Positions 1-9,343 are shown, counted from the stretch's first letter. The stretch: DNA of 64,000 nt from Bacteroidota bacterium (GCA_035506275.1 DATJPT010000008.1:372001-436000), one strand, 5' to 3'. Made by a program: numbers and translations. Notes: generated from the letters alone by a model not told the origin.

Positions 1-1479
1 CGTTTCGTCATTGCTGACACGGATCCAATCGTACCGGGCGCCGAGTGTCAGAGTTATTTTATCGGGGATGATTGGCCATTCGTCCTGCGCGTAAATTCCC
101 GCGCTGAAAAAATACGACTCCGGTACCGGACGGTCTCCGACGATCTGGGCCGTGGCGGAATTGACGCGTTCCCTCCTGCTGTCTAAATCCCGCTGCCACA
201 CTTCTGTTCCGACAGTAATGAGCTGATTTGCCGGCAGCGTTAATTTCGCTTCGGCCTGTCCGCTCGTGGTCAAATGCGTCGCTTCAGGAGTGAACGTCAG
301 CGTCGGATTCTGGATAACTTCGACCGCACGATCGATATCTTGCCTCGAAAAACGAAACGTCACCAATGGGACATCCGGGCTGACGTTAGGAATTGTATAT
401 TCCAACCCAAACAATTCGCGCTTGGCGAGAGTGTAGCGGGCGGCAGCCGCTGCCGACAACTGCGATCCGCCCGGAATGCCGGTGTCTTCGGCCTGAGAGC
501 GCTGATACGAGACAAAGAGAGACTGGTCTCCGAAGGTCTTTACACCGACGGAACCGTTAAGATTAAAATCGTGGTATTGCGAATTAGGGATTTCTCCATC
601 CGGCGTCATCGTATTCCCCGCATGCCGGTAACTTCCGCTGAAACGCATCGCGTAGTTGTCGGACGAGCCTTCAAATGCCGCATATTGAGAAACCTTTCCA
701 TCGACGCTTGAAACATCGTTCGTCGTTTCAGCATTCATCATCGGTTCTTCGGTGAACGAATTTCGTTTTGTGATCATGTGAAGAACTCCGCCGAAGGCGC
801 CGGTTCCGAACAGGACAGAGCCGGGAGACTTGACGACCTCGACCCTCTCAAGGTCATGAACATCGAAAAGCGAAAGGCCCCCGGCTATATCGGTGGCCGT
901 CTCGATCCGCGTGTTGTCAACCATCGTGACGATATTCGACCGGGCCATCCCGCGGATGGAGATGTCCGTTTCCCACGATCCGTCCCTCACAAGCGTCACG
1001 CCGGGAGATCCTTTCAACACGTCGGGGACCGTCACACTCGGCAGCTGAACGATCTCCTCGCTCATCTCCACACTGTATGGATATGATATGCCCTGCGCCG
1101 TGGCCGACGTCCGCGTGCTTCTGACAACCACTTCATCCGATTCGAGCAAGGCCGGCTGCAGTTCGATCACCACGCTATCGGCAATCCCCGCAGCCAGAAA
1201 GATGGTCTTTTCGGCAACTGCGTAGGCAATGTGATGCACAGAAATCGTGTATCTCCCGGGGGCCAGCTGCTCAAAATAAAACCGCCCTGCGCCAGCGGTA
1301 TTCTTCCTTTCGCCAAGCTCCAGAACGACAACGACCGCGTTTGTCACCGGTTGGAGAGATGACGCGTCCACAACTTTCCCTACAAGAGAGACTGTCTGCG
1401 ATTGAGCTGGAAATAAGCAGAATGGGAAGCAAATAATCATGATACAAATTTGTTGAAAATATCCACAACAAGCTTTCAT
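1..1479 (-). CDS. TonB-dependent outer-membrane receptor, N-terminal part (cut by window edge)
   Basis: The minus-strand frame is open from an ATG at 1479 to base 1, giving 493 residues with no stop, so the C-terminus lies outside the window. It begins with a short hydrophobic signal-like segment ending near AQSQ. A carboxypeptidase-D-like (CarboxypepD_reg) beta-sandwich of about 75 residues follows (GKVVDASSLQPVTNA). Then comes a TonB plug domain with the typical VEVVKSPGSVLFGTGAFGG signature around residues 225-245, and the start of a beta-barrel rich in alternating aromatic/polar strands. Such receptors import iron chelates, cobalamin or other ligands across the outer membrane using TonB energy. 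The substrate cannot be told from the visible part. No neighbouring gene suggests one. The upstream region (1480 onward) is low in GC and could hold its promoter. Confidence 0.88.
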   Translation of the reverse strand, partial: MKACCGYFQQICIMIICFPFCLFPAQSQTVSLVGKVVDASSLQPVTNAVVVVLELGERKNTAGAGRFYFEQLAPGRYTISVHHIAYAVAEKTIFLAAGIADSVVIELQPALLESDEVVVRSTRTSATAQGISYPYSVEMSEEIVQLPSVTVPDVLKGSPGVTLVRDGSWETDISIRGMARSNIVTMVDNTRIETATDIAGGLSLFDVHDLERVEVVKSPGSVLFGTGAFGGVLHMITKRNSFTEEPMMNAETTNDVSSVDGKVSQYAAFEGSSDNYAMRFSGSYRHAGNTMTPDGEIPNSQYHDFNLNGSVGVKTFGDQSLFVSYQRSQAEDTGIPGGSQLSAAAAARYTLAKRELFGLEYTIPNVSPDVPLVTFRFSRQDIDRAVEVIQNPTLTFTPEATHLTTSGQAEAKLTLPANQLITVGTEVWQRDLDSRRERVNSATAQIVGDRPVPESYFFSAGIYAQDEWPIIPDKITLTLGARYDWIRVSNDET

Positions 1480-2410
1480 AAAATTATCTTTAAAAATTCA
1501 ACGCTGTTGATATCAAGGCATTCGCTTTGGCCGCATACACTCATTGGAATAACGATATCAGGCGCGCTTCAATAAAGCAGAATGAGAAATTTTGTCAGTC
1601 TCATGCCGAAAGGTAAGTAAAAAGATCCATTCGGCTTGTCCCCGCTTTTCAGAAGGCGGTTCGGTGAGAGGTCGTGTTTGTTCGATCTCCAGCGAGCGTG
1701 GTCTGAACGACGGCACAAAGTTATTCAACAATTGATCCAAAGGCAAGAGAACGTACTATCGAACTTCAAGGAAATTTTTTTTTGATGTCTGATGTTTTTC
1801 GCGGAATTGTTTTCTATATTTGATGAGTGCCTTACGGCACTTTCTGATCTGAAAGCGACATCATTGAAAATTCAGCTACTCGTCCCATCAGTCTTTAAGA
1901 GTTGTTACACGGATGTGGTTTTGCTTTCGAATATTCAGACGCTATCTCAGAAACTATTCAGGATGTCATTCTGAATGAACGCAGCCAGCTCATTGTCATT
2001 CTGAACGGAGCGAAGGGAAGTGAAGAATCCATGTTAATGCAACTTTGAACTTTCTCCCTGGCGGTGTGTGATATTTTTGAGATAACTTCCACTTGATGTT
2101 CAGCAAAAAAGTTACGAGTGGTATCACGGGTTAGATAGTTTCTGACCGACATTTCTTCTCTTCACGGTCGCCGCAGAACTGCAGCAGCATGGGACTGCGG
2201 TATGAATGATCAGCCGCTTTACTTCCCTAAGTGCCGGGCATAGGATCGTTGATATGCCTCCGGTCAGCACGTTCATCACAAAAAGTTTATTCTACAGCCT
2301 CCGACGCAACAACACCGCGGCGGGCTTTGCCTCAGTTCGTTTCCGCGACCCCCTTAATCCTTTGAAATGTTTCCGTTCTGATTTCTTTCCATTCCCGAAT
2401 AGGAGCAGTT
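1480..2410. other. Low-GC intergenic region between divergent genes
   Basis: About 930 bases between the receptor start (1479, minus) and the hydrogenase operon (2411, plus). Short open frames here have no recognisable domains, ribosome sites or codon bias, and I regard them as chance. It holds a small perfect hairpin GTGCC-ttac-GGCAC at 1827-1840 and the interspersed repeat described separately at 1954-2028. The promoters of both flanking genes should lie here. I could not pick a convincing -35/-10 pair for either. A good Shine-Dalgarno, AGGAG at 2400-2404, serves the gene at 2411. Confidence 0.6.
1954..2028. repeat. Interspersed intergenic repeat (GTCATTCTGAA-type)
   Basis: The motif GTCATTCTGAA occurs twice in about 50 bases (starting near 1964 and 2006). 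It is followed by CGGAGCGAAGGGAAGTGAAGAATCC. This arrangement matches a short interspersed element that I know from the intergenic spacers of many unrelated bacterial genomes, where it is often mis-annotated as small ORFs ending in SFRMT. Its function is unknown. Confidence 0.55.
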
Positions 2411-2926
2411 ATGGATCAAACTCATGTCTCACCGCTTGAGCTGCAAAAAATTGATGCCGTAGTCCAGGAACATAAAGGCAAACATGGAGAATTGTTAGGC
2501 ATTCTCGAAGAGACTCAGCTTCTCAACGAACACAAGTATCTCTCCGAGGAGGCTTTGAATCATGTCGCGCTGAAGACCGGAGTCCCTCTCTCCAGAGTCT
2601 ATAACGTTGTGACCTTTTATTCATTCTTCAACCTCAAACCGCAAGGGAAACACACGATCACGGTTTGCCGCGGTACTGCCTGCCATACCAAAGGTTCAAA
2701 GGCCCTTCACGACGATCTGGGATTGATGCTCGGATGCAGCAAAGAACTTCAGGAAGGAGAGCCGTATTTCACCACGCCGGACAGGCAATTCACTATTTCC
2801 ACCGTGGCGTGTTTCGGTCAGTGCGCGCTCGCCCCGGTCATTGCGCTCGACGAGGTTATTTACAGCAACATGAGCACGTCGAAGCTCCAAAAGCTCGTCA
2901 ACAAAGCTTCAAAAGGGAGGAAATGA
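2411..2926 (+). CDS. hydC: NAD-linked [FeFe]-hydrogenase gamma subunit (HydC/NuoE-like [2Fe-2S] protein)
   Basis: 171 residues, the usual size of NuoE/HydC. The N-terminal third is the helical NuoE bundle, with the family pattern LLGILEETQLLNEHKYLSEEAL. The C-terminal half is a thioredoxin-like ferredoxin holding one [2Fe-2S] cluster through CRGTAC and VACFGQC. In trimeric bifurcating hydrogenases this subunit sits beside the flavin subunit and relays or parks electrons. The start ATG is preceded by AGGAG seven bases upstream. The stop lies next to the start of the flavoprotein gene (2929), so the two are translationally coupled. It is the first gene of a three-gene operon (gamma, beta-GltD fusion, alpha). 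NuoE of complex I is the alternative name, but the adjoining hydrogenase catalytic subunit and the absence of other nuo genes favour HydC. Confidence 0.9.
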   Translation: MDQTHVSPLELQKIDAVVQEHKGKHGELLGILEETQLLNEHKYLSEEALNHVALKTGVPLSRVYNVVTFYSFFNLKPQGKHTITVCRGTACHTKGSKALHDDLGLMLGCSKELQEGEPYFTTPDRQFTISTVACFGQCALAPVIALDEVIYSNMSTSKLQKLVNKASKGRK

Positions 2927-2928
2927 TC

Positions 2929-5900
2929 ATGAAGACAATCGATCCGGCAATGCTTGCCGACCTCCGAAAAAAAGGAATGAAGAAATTGTACCCCGACGTA
3001 CCGAAGATCTTTGTCGGAATGGGGACATGCGGCATCGGCAACGGTGCAAAAGAAGTTTATGAAAACCTCCAAAAGACGATCAAATCGAAGAACGCTGCCA
3101 TCCAGCTGAGCATGACGGGATGCTTCGGATTCTGCGCCGAAGAGGTTCTCGTGAACTGTTACATTCCCGGAATGCCACTCCTGATCCTCCACAAGGTCCT
3201 GCCAAAGGACGCCGACAATATCGTGTCGTGCCTCGCGAAAGGCATCATGCCAGTCCGGAAGGCGCTGTGCAAGATCGAGCGATGGGATTTTTTCACGTCG
3301 AAGATGGAGTTCGGGACGGGGCTTCCCGGTGTTCCATTGTGGAATGAGATCCCCTTCTTCAAGGGACAGAAGAAGATCGTCCTTCGCGAATCGGGGTTGA
3401 TCGACCCGGAGAATATCGAAGATTATTTCGCCGTCGGCGGCTACAGCTCTCTCATGAAGGTGCTCACAGAAATGACGTCGGACTCCGTACTCGAAGAAAT
3501 CAAAAGATCGAAACTTCGCGGACGCGGCGGAGCCGGTTTCCCGACGGCGATCAAGTGGGAAATGATGAAGAAAGTTGAGACCGATAAAAAATACATCATT
3601 TGCAACGCGGATGAAGGCGACCCGGGCGCATACATGAACCGGAACGAGATCGAAAGCGACCCGCATTCGCTCATCGAAGGAATGCTGATCGGCGCGTTCG
3701 TGATGGGGGCGCCGGAAGGGATCATGTATGTCCGCGCCGAGTACCCCCTCGCTGTCGAGCGCTTTAAGAAAGCTGTCGCAGCTGCGAAACAATTCGGCAT
3801 CCTCGGCGAGGGCATTTTCGGCTCGTCGTTCAACTTCACACTATCCCACGTGGAAGGGGCCGGAGCGTTTGTCTGCGGGGAAGAAACTGCTCTCATCGTC
3901 TCGATAGAAGGAAAAGCCGGGCGGCCGATCCCACGTCCCCCGTACCCCGCTCAGAAGGGCCTTTGGGGAAGACCGACGAACATCAACAACGTTGAGACAT
4001 GGTTCAACATCCCCGTCATCGTCACGATCGGCGGGAATGAATTTGCAAAATTCGGCACGCAGAACAGCACCGGAACAAAGGTCTTCTCACTTGTCGGTAA
4101 GATCAAGAATACCGGCCTCGTTGAACTTCCTCTCGGCACGCCGCTGCAGAATATCATCTTTCAAATGGGGGAAGGTACCGGAAATAAAAAGAGAATCCGT
4201 GCCGTCCAGACGGGCGGCCCGTCCGGAGGATGCGTTCCGGTCGAGTATTTCAATACGCCCGTCGACTACGAATCGCTCACAAAGCTCGGCACGATCATGG
4301 GGTCCGGCGGCATGGTAGTGATGGATCAGGATAACTGCATGGTGGACGTCGCGCGATATTTCGTCGAGGTGACGTCGAAAGAATCATGCGGAAAATGCAC
4401 GCCGTGCCGCGAAGGATTGGCCCAGGCCCTCGCGCTGCTGAACAAGATCACCCATGGCGAAGGAACGATGAACGACCTTGACGAACTTGAACGGCTTGCC
4501 TACGTCATCAGAGATTCGTCGCTCTGCGGGTTAGGGCAAACTAGCGCCAATCCGGTGCTAACCACTCTCCGCTATTTCCGCGACGAGTATGAAAGGCATA
4601 TCCTGGACAAGCGGTGCAAAGCGGGCGTCTGCGAGAACCTTTTCGTTGCACTGTGCGAGAACAGCTGTCCGCTCCATATGAACATTCCCGGATACCTGCA
4701 GCTCTTAAAAGAAGGAAGGATCGAGGAAGCGTTCGAACTCACGCTGCGCGACAACCCCATTCCGGGAACCGTGGGGAGGATCTGTTATTTCCACTGCCAG
4801 ATGCGCTGCCGCAGGGAAATGGTCGACGAGCCGGTGAATCAGGGGGAGATCCACCGCTACCTCGCGGACATCATGTACAAAATGGGAAAAGAGAGAATGA
4901 TCTACGAGCGCCTGATCAAAGAGAAACTCTCCCCCACCGGCAAACACGTTGCCATTATCGGGGCAGGACCGTCGGGGCTGACCGCGGCGTATTATCTTGT
5001 TCGCCTCGGCCACAGCGTGACGGTCTACGACAGCCATGCCAAGGCAGGCGGCATCCTTCAGTACGGAATCCCGGCATACCGGCTGCCGAAAGACGGTCTC
5101 AACAAAGAACTCGAGCTCTTCAAGAAGCTCGGAGTGAAATTCGTCTTCAACACGCGCATCGGAAGCGACATTTCGTTGAAAGCCCTTTCCAAAAAGGCCG
5201 ATGCGGTCTTCATCGCCGTCGGCGCGCAAAAGGACATCGAGCTCGACATTCCGGGCAAAGGGCTGATCGGCGTCCTTCGCGGTTATGAGTTTCTCGAGGA
5301 ATTTGCCCTCGGGAAAAAACTCCGCATCGGAAAGAAGGTCGTCGTTGTCGGCGCGGGCAACGTCGCGATCGATGCGGCCCGTTCGTGCCTCCGGCTCGGC
5401 GCCGATGTTACGATCGTCTATCGCCGCGACAAGGATGAGATGCCAGCAAATGCCCAGGAAATAAAGGACGCGACGGATGAGATGATCAACTTCATGTATC
5501 TTTCCGCACCGAGCCGCATTCTCGGCGATCTCAACGGAAAAGTCACGGGGCTGGAAATTCACAAGATGAAGTTTGACGGCGTCGACAACGCCGGGAGAAA
5601 GAAACCTGTCGAGACGGGTGAAACGGCGGTCATCGAATGCAGCACCGTCATCTTAGCGGTCGGCGAAAAAGTGGAATTCACCCAGGCGAAAGAGATCGGC
5701 CTTGAACTCCGCGCGAGCGGATCGATCAAAGTGCATCATCCGAGTTACCGGACGAACCTCCCGAATATCTACGCCGGAGGGGACGCCGTGACCGGCCCGG
5801 CGACGGTCGCCGAGGCGATGGGCATTGCCCGGCAGGCGGCGGAAGCGATCGACCGGGACCTGATGAAAGAGAAACGCTTCAGCAAGCTGTTCCGCGATTT

Positions 5901-6105
5901 CAACTATAAGGACGAAATAGCGCCGGAACCGGAAGCGATCCCGAAAATCGACCCGAAGAAAATTCCGGTGAAGGAACGGATCTCGAGCTTCCAGGAAGTC
6001 CTTTCCGGATTCACCGGCGAAGAAGCTCTGCTCGAAGCGACCCGTTGTTTGCGCTGCGACGTTAAATGCCACGAAGAACTAGGCCAAGGAGAACTCAATG
6101 ACTAA
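2929..6105 (+). CDS. hydB: Hydrogenase flavoprotein subunit HydB/NuoF fused to a GltD/NfnB-like NAD(P)H oxidoreductase
   Basis: About 1058 residues, nearly twice a normal NuoF. Domains in order: a thioredoxin-like [2Fe-2S] domain (Cys34, Cys65, Cys69 visible); the NuoF core with the glycine-rich NADH/FMN site KLRGRGGAGFPTAIKW and CNADEGDPGAYMNR; an SLBB region; and the [4Fe-4S] helical domain ESCGKCTPCREG near residue 485. From about residue 560 follows a complete GltD-type module: Cys-rich Fe-S domain (CENSCPL, CYFHCQMRC), FAD Rossmann motif IGAGPSG near 676, a second dinucleotide motif GAGNVA near 808 followed by YRRDKDEMPA, then a final CLRCDVKC. The Arg pair in that last motif is typical of NADPH-binding GltD enzymes. 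ATG 2929 is chosen over ATG 2923 because GGAGG (2916-2920) then has normal spacing. The 3' end overlaps hydA by 8 bases. By inference it could link NADH, NADPH, ferredoxin and H2. Confidence 0.9.
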   Translation: MKTIDPAMLADLRKKGMKKLYPDVPKIFVGMGTCGIGNGAKEVYENLQKTIKSKNAAIQLSMTGCFGFCAEEVLVNCYIPGMPLLILHKVLPKDADNIVSCLAKGIMPVRKALCKIERWDFFTSKMEFGTGLPGVPLWNEIPFFKGQKKIVLRESGLIDPENIEDYFAVGGYSSLMKVLTEMTSDSVLEEIKRSKLRGRGGAGFPTAIKWEMMKKVETDKKYIICNADEGDPGAYMNRNEIESDPHSLIEGMLIGAFVMGAPEGIMYVRAEYPLAVERFKKAVAAAKQFGILGEGIFGSSFNFTLSHVEGAGAFVCGEETALIVSIEGKAGRPIPRPPYPAQKGLWGRPTNINNVETWFNIPVIVTIGGNEFAKFGTQNSTGTKVFSLVGKIKNTGLVELPLGTPLQNIIFQMGEGTGNKKRIRAVQTGGPSGGCVPVEYFNTPVDYESLTKLGTIMGSGGMVVMDQDNCMVDVARYFVEVTSKESCGKCTPCREGLAQALALLNKITHGEGTMNDLDELERLAYVIRDSSLCGLGQTSANPVLTTLRYFRDEYERHILDKRCKAGVCENLFVALCENSCPLHMNIPGYLQLLKEGRIEEAFELTLRDNPIPGTVGRICYFHCQMRCRREMVDEPVNQGEIHRYLADIMYKMGKERMIYERLIKEKLSPTGKHVAIIGAGPSGLTAAYYLVRLGHSVTVYDSHAKAGGILQYGIPAYRLPKDGLNKELELFKKLGVKFVFNTRIGSDISLKALSKKADAVFIAVGAQKDIELDIPGKGLIGVLRGYEFLEEFALGKKLRIGKKVVVVGAGNVAIDAARSCLRLGADVTIVYRRDKDEMPANAQEIKDATDEMINFMYLSAPSRILGDLNGKVTGLEIHKMKFDGVDNAGRKKPVETGETAVIECSTVILAVGEKVEFTQAKEIGLELRASGSIKVHHPSYRTNLPNIYAGGDAVTGPATVAEAMGIARQAAEAIDRDLMKEKRFSKLFRDFNYKDEIAPEPEAIPKIDPKKIPVKERISSFQEVLSGFTGEEALLEATRCLRCDVKCHEELGQGELND

Positions 6106-7921
6106 CGCAATGGTCAACATAAAGATCAACGGGAACGATTTCCAGGTCCCGCAGAACGTGACAATTCTCGACGCGTGCAAACGTGCGGGGATCTCAATTC
6201 CGACACTCTGCTACCTCGAAGACGTTGCCACAAACGCATCGTGCGCCGTCTGTGTCGTCGAAGTGAAAGGGGCGCGGTCGCTGGTCCGCTCCTGCTCGTC
6301 GTGCGTTCGGGAAGGGATCGAGATCATCACAAACTCCGCCCGCATTCGCGATGCGCGGAAAACGAGCGTCGAACTCATCCTCGCCAACCACCCTAAAGAT
6401 TGCCTCTCGTGCCTGCGCAACCAGAATTGCGAACTGCAATCGCTCGCCGGCGACCTCGGCATCAAAGACAACGGTTTTGTGCGGACGAAAAAGAAGGAGC
6501 CGCTGGACACAACATCCGTATCCCTCACCCGGGATCCGAATAAATGCATCCTCTGCGGCAGATGTATCGCCGTCTGTCAGAATATACAGACCGTTTCGGC
6601 GATCGGCTTATCCCAGAGGGGCATTCGCACGAAGATCTCGACCTACATGGAGAAAGGCCTCGGCAACGTTGCATGCACGAATTGCGGACAATGCGCCCTC
6701 GTCTGTCCCACTGGCGCCATCGTCGAACGGGACGATACCGCAATGGTCTTTGAGGAGATCGCCGACCCGGAGAAGGTGGTGCTGGTGCAAACGGCGCCGG
6801 CCATCCGCGTCGGCATCGGCGAAGCGATGGGGATGGACCCGGGCAGCCTCGTGACCGGGCAAATGGTCGCAGGGCTGCGGAGGCTCGGCTTCTCGAAGGT
6901 CTTCGATACCCAATTCACCGCCGACCTCACCATCCTCGAGGAAGGACATGAACTGATCAAACGGCTCACGTCGAAAGGAGTGCTTCCGATGATCACGTCA
7001 TGCTCTCCCGGATGGATAAAATTTGCGGAGCATTTTTTCCCTAACTCGCTCCCGCATCTCTCCACGTGCAAATCGCCGCAGCAGATGTTCGGTTCATTGG
7101 CGAAAACATACTACGCAGCAAAGATGGGGATCGATCCGAGAAAGATCGTCGTCGTCTCCGTCATGCCGTGCACGGCCAAAAAATACGAGGCAAAAAGGCC
7201 GGAAATGATGGGCGCCTTCGAATACTGGAAGGAAAAGAAGGGCTGGTCCAACGCCGACGCATTCTACGATGTCGATTACGTATTGACCACGCGAGAGCTG
7301 GCGCGGATGTTCAAACAGACCGGTATTCGGTTCGCTAAACTGCAACCCGAGGATTTCGACAGCCCTCTCGGCGAGTCGACGGGAGCCGGGGTGATCTTCG
7401 GCGCCACCGGCGGAGTCATGGAGGCCGCATTGAGGACGGCGTATGAAGTTGTTACAGGAAAAAGTCTGCCGGACATCAACTTTGTCGCTGTGCGGGGTAT
7501 GGAAGGGATCAAGGAAGCGGAGGTCGACTTGAACGGCCTGAAGCTAAAAGTGGCGGTCGCTCATACGCTCAAGAACGCGCGCATCCTCCTCGAGCAGATC
7601 GAGCGGAAAGAATCGCCGTACGCGTTCATTGAGATCATGACGTGTCCCGGCGGATGCCTCGGCGGCGGCGGCCAGCCGATTCCGACAACATGGGATATCA
7701 GGAAAAAGAGGGCGGAGTCGATCTACAAGGAAGACGCCGGCAAACCGGTCCGGAAATCGCATGAGAACCAGCAGGTCGCGGTTCTGTACAAGGAATTCCT
7801 GAAGGAACCGTTGGGGGAAATGTCGCACCATCTCCTTCATACAACCTATACCAAGCGAGGACTCTTTGTGTGGCCGACGAACGGAAAGGAACAGGAAAAA
7901 GAAGCCGTACTGCAGGAATGA
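6098..7921 (+). CDS. hydA: [FeFe]-hydrogenase catalytic subunit, multi-cluster NAD-linked type
   Basis: 607 residues. The N-terminus is a NuoG-like [2Fe-2S] domain (CYLEDVATNASCAVC), followed by the His-ligated [4Fe-4S] motif HPKDCLSCLRNQNC and two ferredoxin clusters (CILCGRCIAVC, CTNCGQCALVC). The H-cluster domain shows L1 TSCSPGW near residue 301, L2 MPCTAKKYE near 358 and L3 TCPGGCLGGGGQP near 515. It makes or oxidises H2 in the cytoplasm; electrons pass to the HydB/HydC subunits. L1 has one Cys where the textbook motif is TSCCPGW (see findings). Its start overlaps the 3' end of hydB by 8 bases. A bidirectional hairpin terminator follows 30 bases after the stop. Maturases HydE, HydF and HydG are not in the window. 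Confidence 0.95.
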   Translation: MTNAMVNIKINGNDFQVPQNVTILDACKRAGISIPTLCYLEDVATNASCAVCVVEVKGARSLVRSCSSCVREGIEIITNSARIRDARKTSVELILANHPKDCLSCLRNQNCELQSLAGDLGIKDNGFVRTKKKEPLDTTSVSLTRDPNKCILCGRCIAVCQNIQTVSAIGLSQRGIRTKISTYMEKGLGNVACTNCGQCALVCPTGAIVERDDTAMVFEEIADPEKVVLVQTAPAIRVGIGEAMGMDPGSLVTGQMVAGLRRLGFSKVFDTQFTADLTILEEGHELIKRLTSKGVLPMITSCSPGWIKFAEHFFPNSLPHLSTCKSPQQMFGSLAKTYYAAKMGIDPRKIVVVSVMPCTAKKYEAKRPEMMGAFEYWKEKKGWSNADAFYDVDYVLTTRELARMFKQTGIRFAKLQPEDFDSPLGESTGAGVIFGATGGVMEAALRTAYEVVTGKSLPDINFVAVRGMEGIKEAEVDLNGLKLKVAVAHTLKNARILLEQIERKESPYAFIEIMTCPGGCLGGGGQPIPTTWDIRKKRAESIYKEDAGKPVRKSHENQQVAVLYKEFLKEPLGEMSHHLLHTTYTKRGLFVWPTNGKEQEKEAVLQE

Positions 7922-7952
7922 ATTCCGGTCGATTCACGACAACGGACAAAAG

Positions 7953-7986
7953 AAAAGCCTGACGAGAACATCGTCAGGCTTTTTTA
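7953..7986. terminator. Bidirectional rho-independent terminator between convergent operons
   Basis: Perfect 9-bp inverted repeat GCCTGACGA / TCGTCAGGC (7957-7965 and 7971-7979) with a 5-base loop, flanked by A-run and T-run. It stops the hydrogenase operon (+) and the tolC efflux operon (-), whose stop codons lie on either side. Confidence 0.92.
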
Positions 7987-8005
7987 TCGCCAAGATCTTC
8001 AGGCA

Positions 8006-9304
8006 TCAGTCAACAAGCGGGGCGCCGACGGCCCGCTCAAGCTCATATTTGCTGATGACAAAGCGGTACAGGGCCTGGAGGTTCGTCAGCTTTGCAGCGG
8101 ATTCGGCAGTCTCAGCGTCGAGAAGGTCGAGGTTTGTGATCGAGCCTGTTTCATATTGCGTCCGCGCGATGATGACCGCATCGTGAGATTGCCGCAGCTG
8201 CAGTTCTGAAATCTTTACTTTCGATTCCGCCGCCTGCACATCGGCGGCAACCTGTTCCACATCGGAACGGACCTGCGCTTCGATATCGCGGCTGTGCGCC
8301 TGTTCCGCCTCCACGGCGGCCTGCGCTTCTTCTTCCTGATGACCAACCTTGCCGCCGTCAAAGATCGGAAATTGCGCCTGCGCTCCCCATACCCAGTTGC
8401 CCCGCAGAGGATAGATGTTCGGCTCGTACCCGTTGTTGAGCGCATAGACCGCGTTCAACTTGAGCGTCGGCATATTGCCGAGCGAACTCATCGCCTTCTG
8501 GCGTTCCGCCGATCGTTCGGCGTCGCGTGCGATCTTCAATTCGGTCCGCTGCTGCAGGGCGAGAGCATAGAGCGAATCGATGTTGAGCTGCAGCTCGGTT
8601 TCCTGGAACGATCCTCGAACCTCCGGTAGATCCTGCGTTGCGATGCCGAGCAGCTGACACAGCATCGCTTCCTGCTTTTGAAGGGAGTTCTGAATGTCGA
8701 CCTTTTGATTTTGCGCCGCAGCGACCCGGACCTGTGTGGTCAGCACGTCAAAATTCGTCGCGGTCCCGGCCGCGACCCGTTTTTGCGTCATTGAAAGATG
8801 CTGGTTGAGGGCGTCGATCTGTTCATCCTGCACCTTCATGCTTTTCTGCAGCAGAACGATCGTATAGAATACGCGAATCGTTTGCAGCGCCAGATTCGTT
8901 TTCGTCAATTCAAGAACATCGCGGAATGACTGCTCGCGCGACTTGCTCACATCGACAGCGCTGCTGGTCTTGCCGAAGTCATACACGGTGTACTGTCCGG
9001 CGACGTGCGCGTTGTAGTTGTCCTGCGGCGCCAGCACGATGGTGCCGAAAACAGGAAAACTGAACGCCGGAACGGGCCCGATATGGGCGTACGTGGCTTC
9101 CGTAGTCACGTCTGGCAATTTTGCGCTTGAGGCCTGCAGCGTGCGCGCTTCGGCGGCCCGGATATTTGCCCGAGCCTGGTCGAGCGCCGGGTGGGTTTGT
9201 AGAACCCGCTGCACCGCCCGGTCCACCGTCAATGAATCCTGTCCGGCCGTTGAAGCGCTGGCAATCATGAGGGACAACAATACCAACGTTACGCTATTCG
9301 TCAT
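8006..9304 (-). CDS. TolC-family outer-membrane efflux protein
   Basis: 432 residues from ATG 9304. A longer frame opens at a GTG at 9331, but AAGGACG lies just upstream of 9304, and the residues from 9304 form a clean signal peptide (MTNSVTLVLLSLMIASAS). Two OEP repeats follow, with the family helices SLTVDRAVQRVLQTHPAL at the N-terminus, the Tyr/Asn-rich AAGTATNFDVLTTQVRVAAAQ segment in repeat 1 and YETGSITNLDLLDAETA in repeat 2. TolC proteins form trimeric outer-membrane channels for efflux pumps. It is the last gene of the tetR-hlyD-MFS-tolC operon (39 bases after the MFS gene), so it probably completes this pump across the envelope. Confidence 0.9.
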   Translation of the reverse strand: MTNSVTLVLLSLMIASASTAGQDSLTVDRAVQRVLQTHPALDQARANIRAAEARTLQASSAKLPDVTTEATYAHIGPVPAFSFPVFGTIVLAPQDNYNAHVAGQYTVYDFGKTSSAVDVSKSREQSFRDVLELTKTNLALQTIRVFYTIVLLQKSMKVQDEQIDALNQHLSMTQKRVAAGTATNFDVLTTQVRVAAAQNQKVDIQNSLQKQEAMLCQLLGIATQDLPEVRGSFQETELQLNIDSLYALALQQRTELKIARDAERSAERQKAMSSLGNMPTLKLNAVYALNNGYEPNIYPLRGNWVWGAQAQFPIFDGGKVGHQEEEAQAAVEAEQAHSRDIEAQVRSDVEQVAADVQAAESKVKISELQLRQSHDAVIIARTQYETGSITNLDLLDAETAESAAKLTNLQALYRFVISKYELERAVGAPLVD

Positions 9305-9343
9305 ACTTCGTCCTTGTGGTGCGTTCGTCACTGTTAAGAATGT

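Noticed and set aside
1792..1974. 60-codon open frame upstream of the hydrogenase operon
   Set aside because: No ribosome site, no recognisable domain; it runs into the interspersed repeat.
2665..2928. Upstream extension of the hydB frame over the hydC gene
   Set aside because: It is a shadow of hydC in another frame. The thioredoxin-like domain starts after 2929, where a ribosome site is present.
3441..3896. Long antisense frames within hydB, smc, ppdK and the tricorn-like gene
   Set aside because: These are mirror frames of well-supported genes caused by codon bias; none shows a domain or ribosome site.
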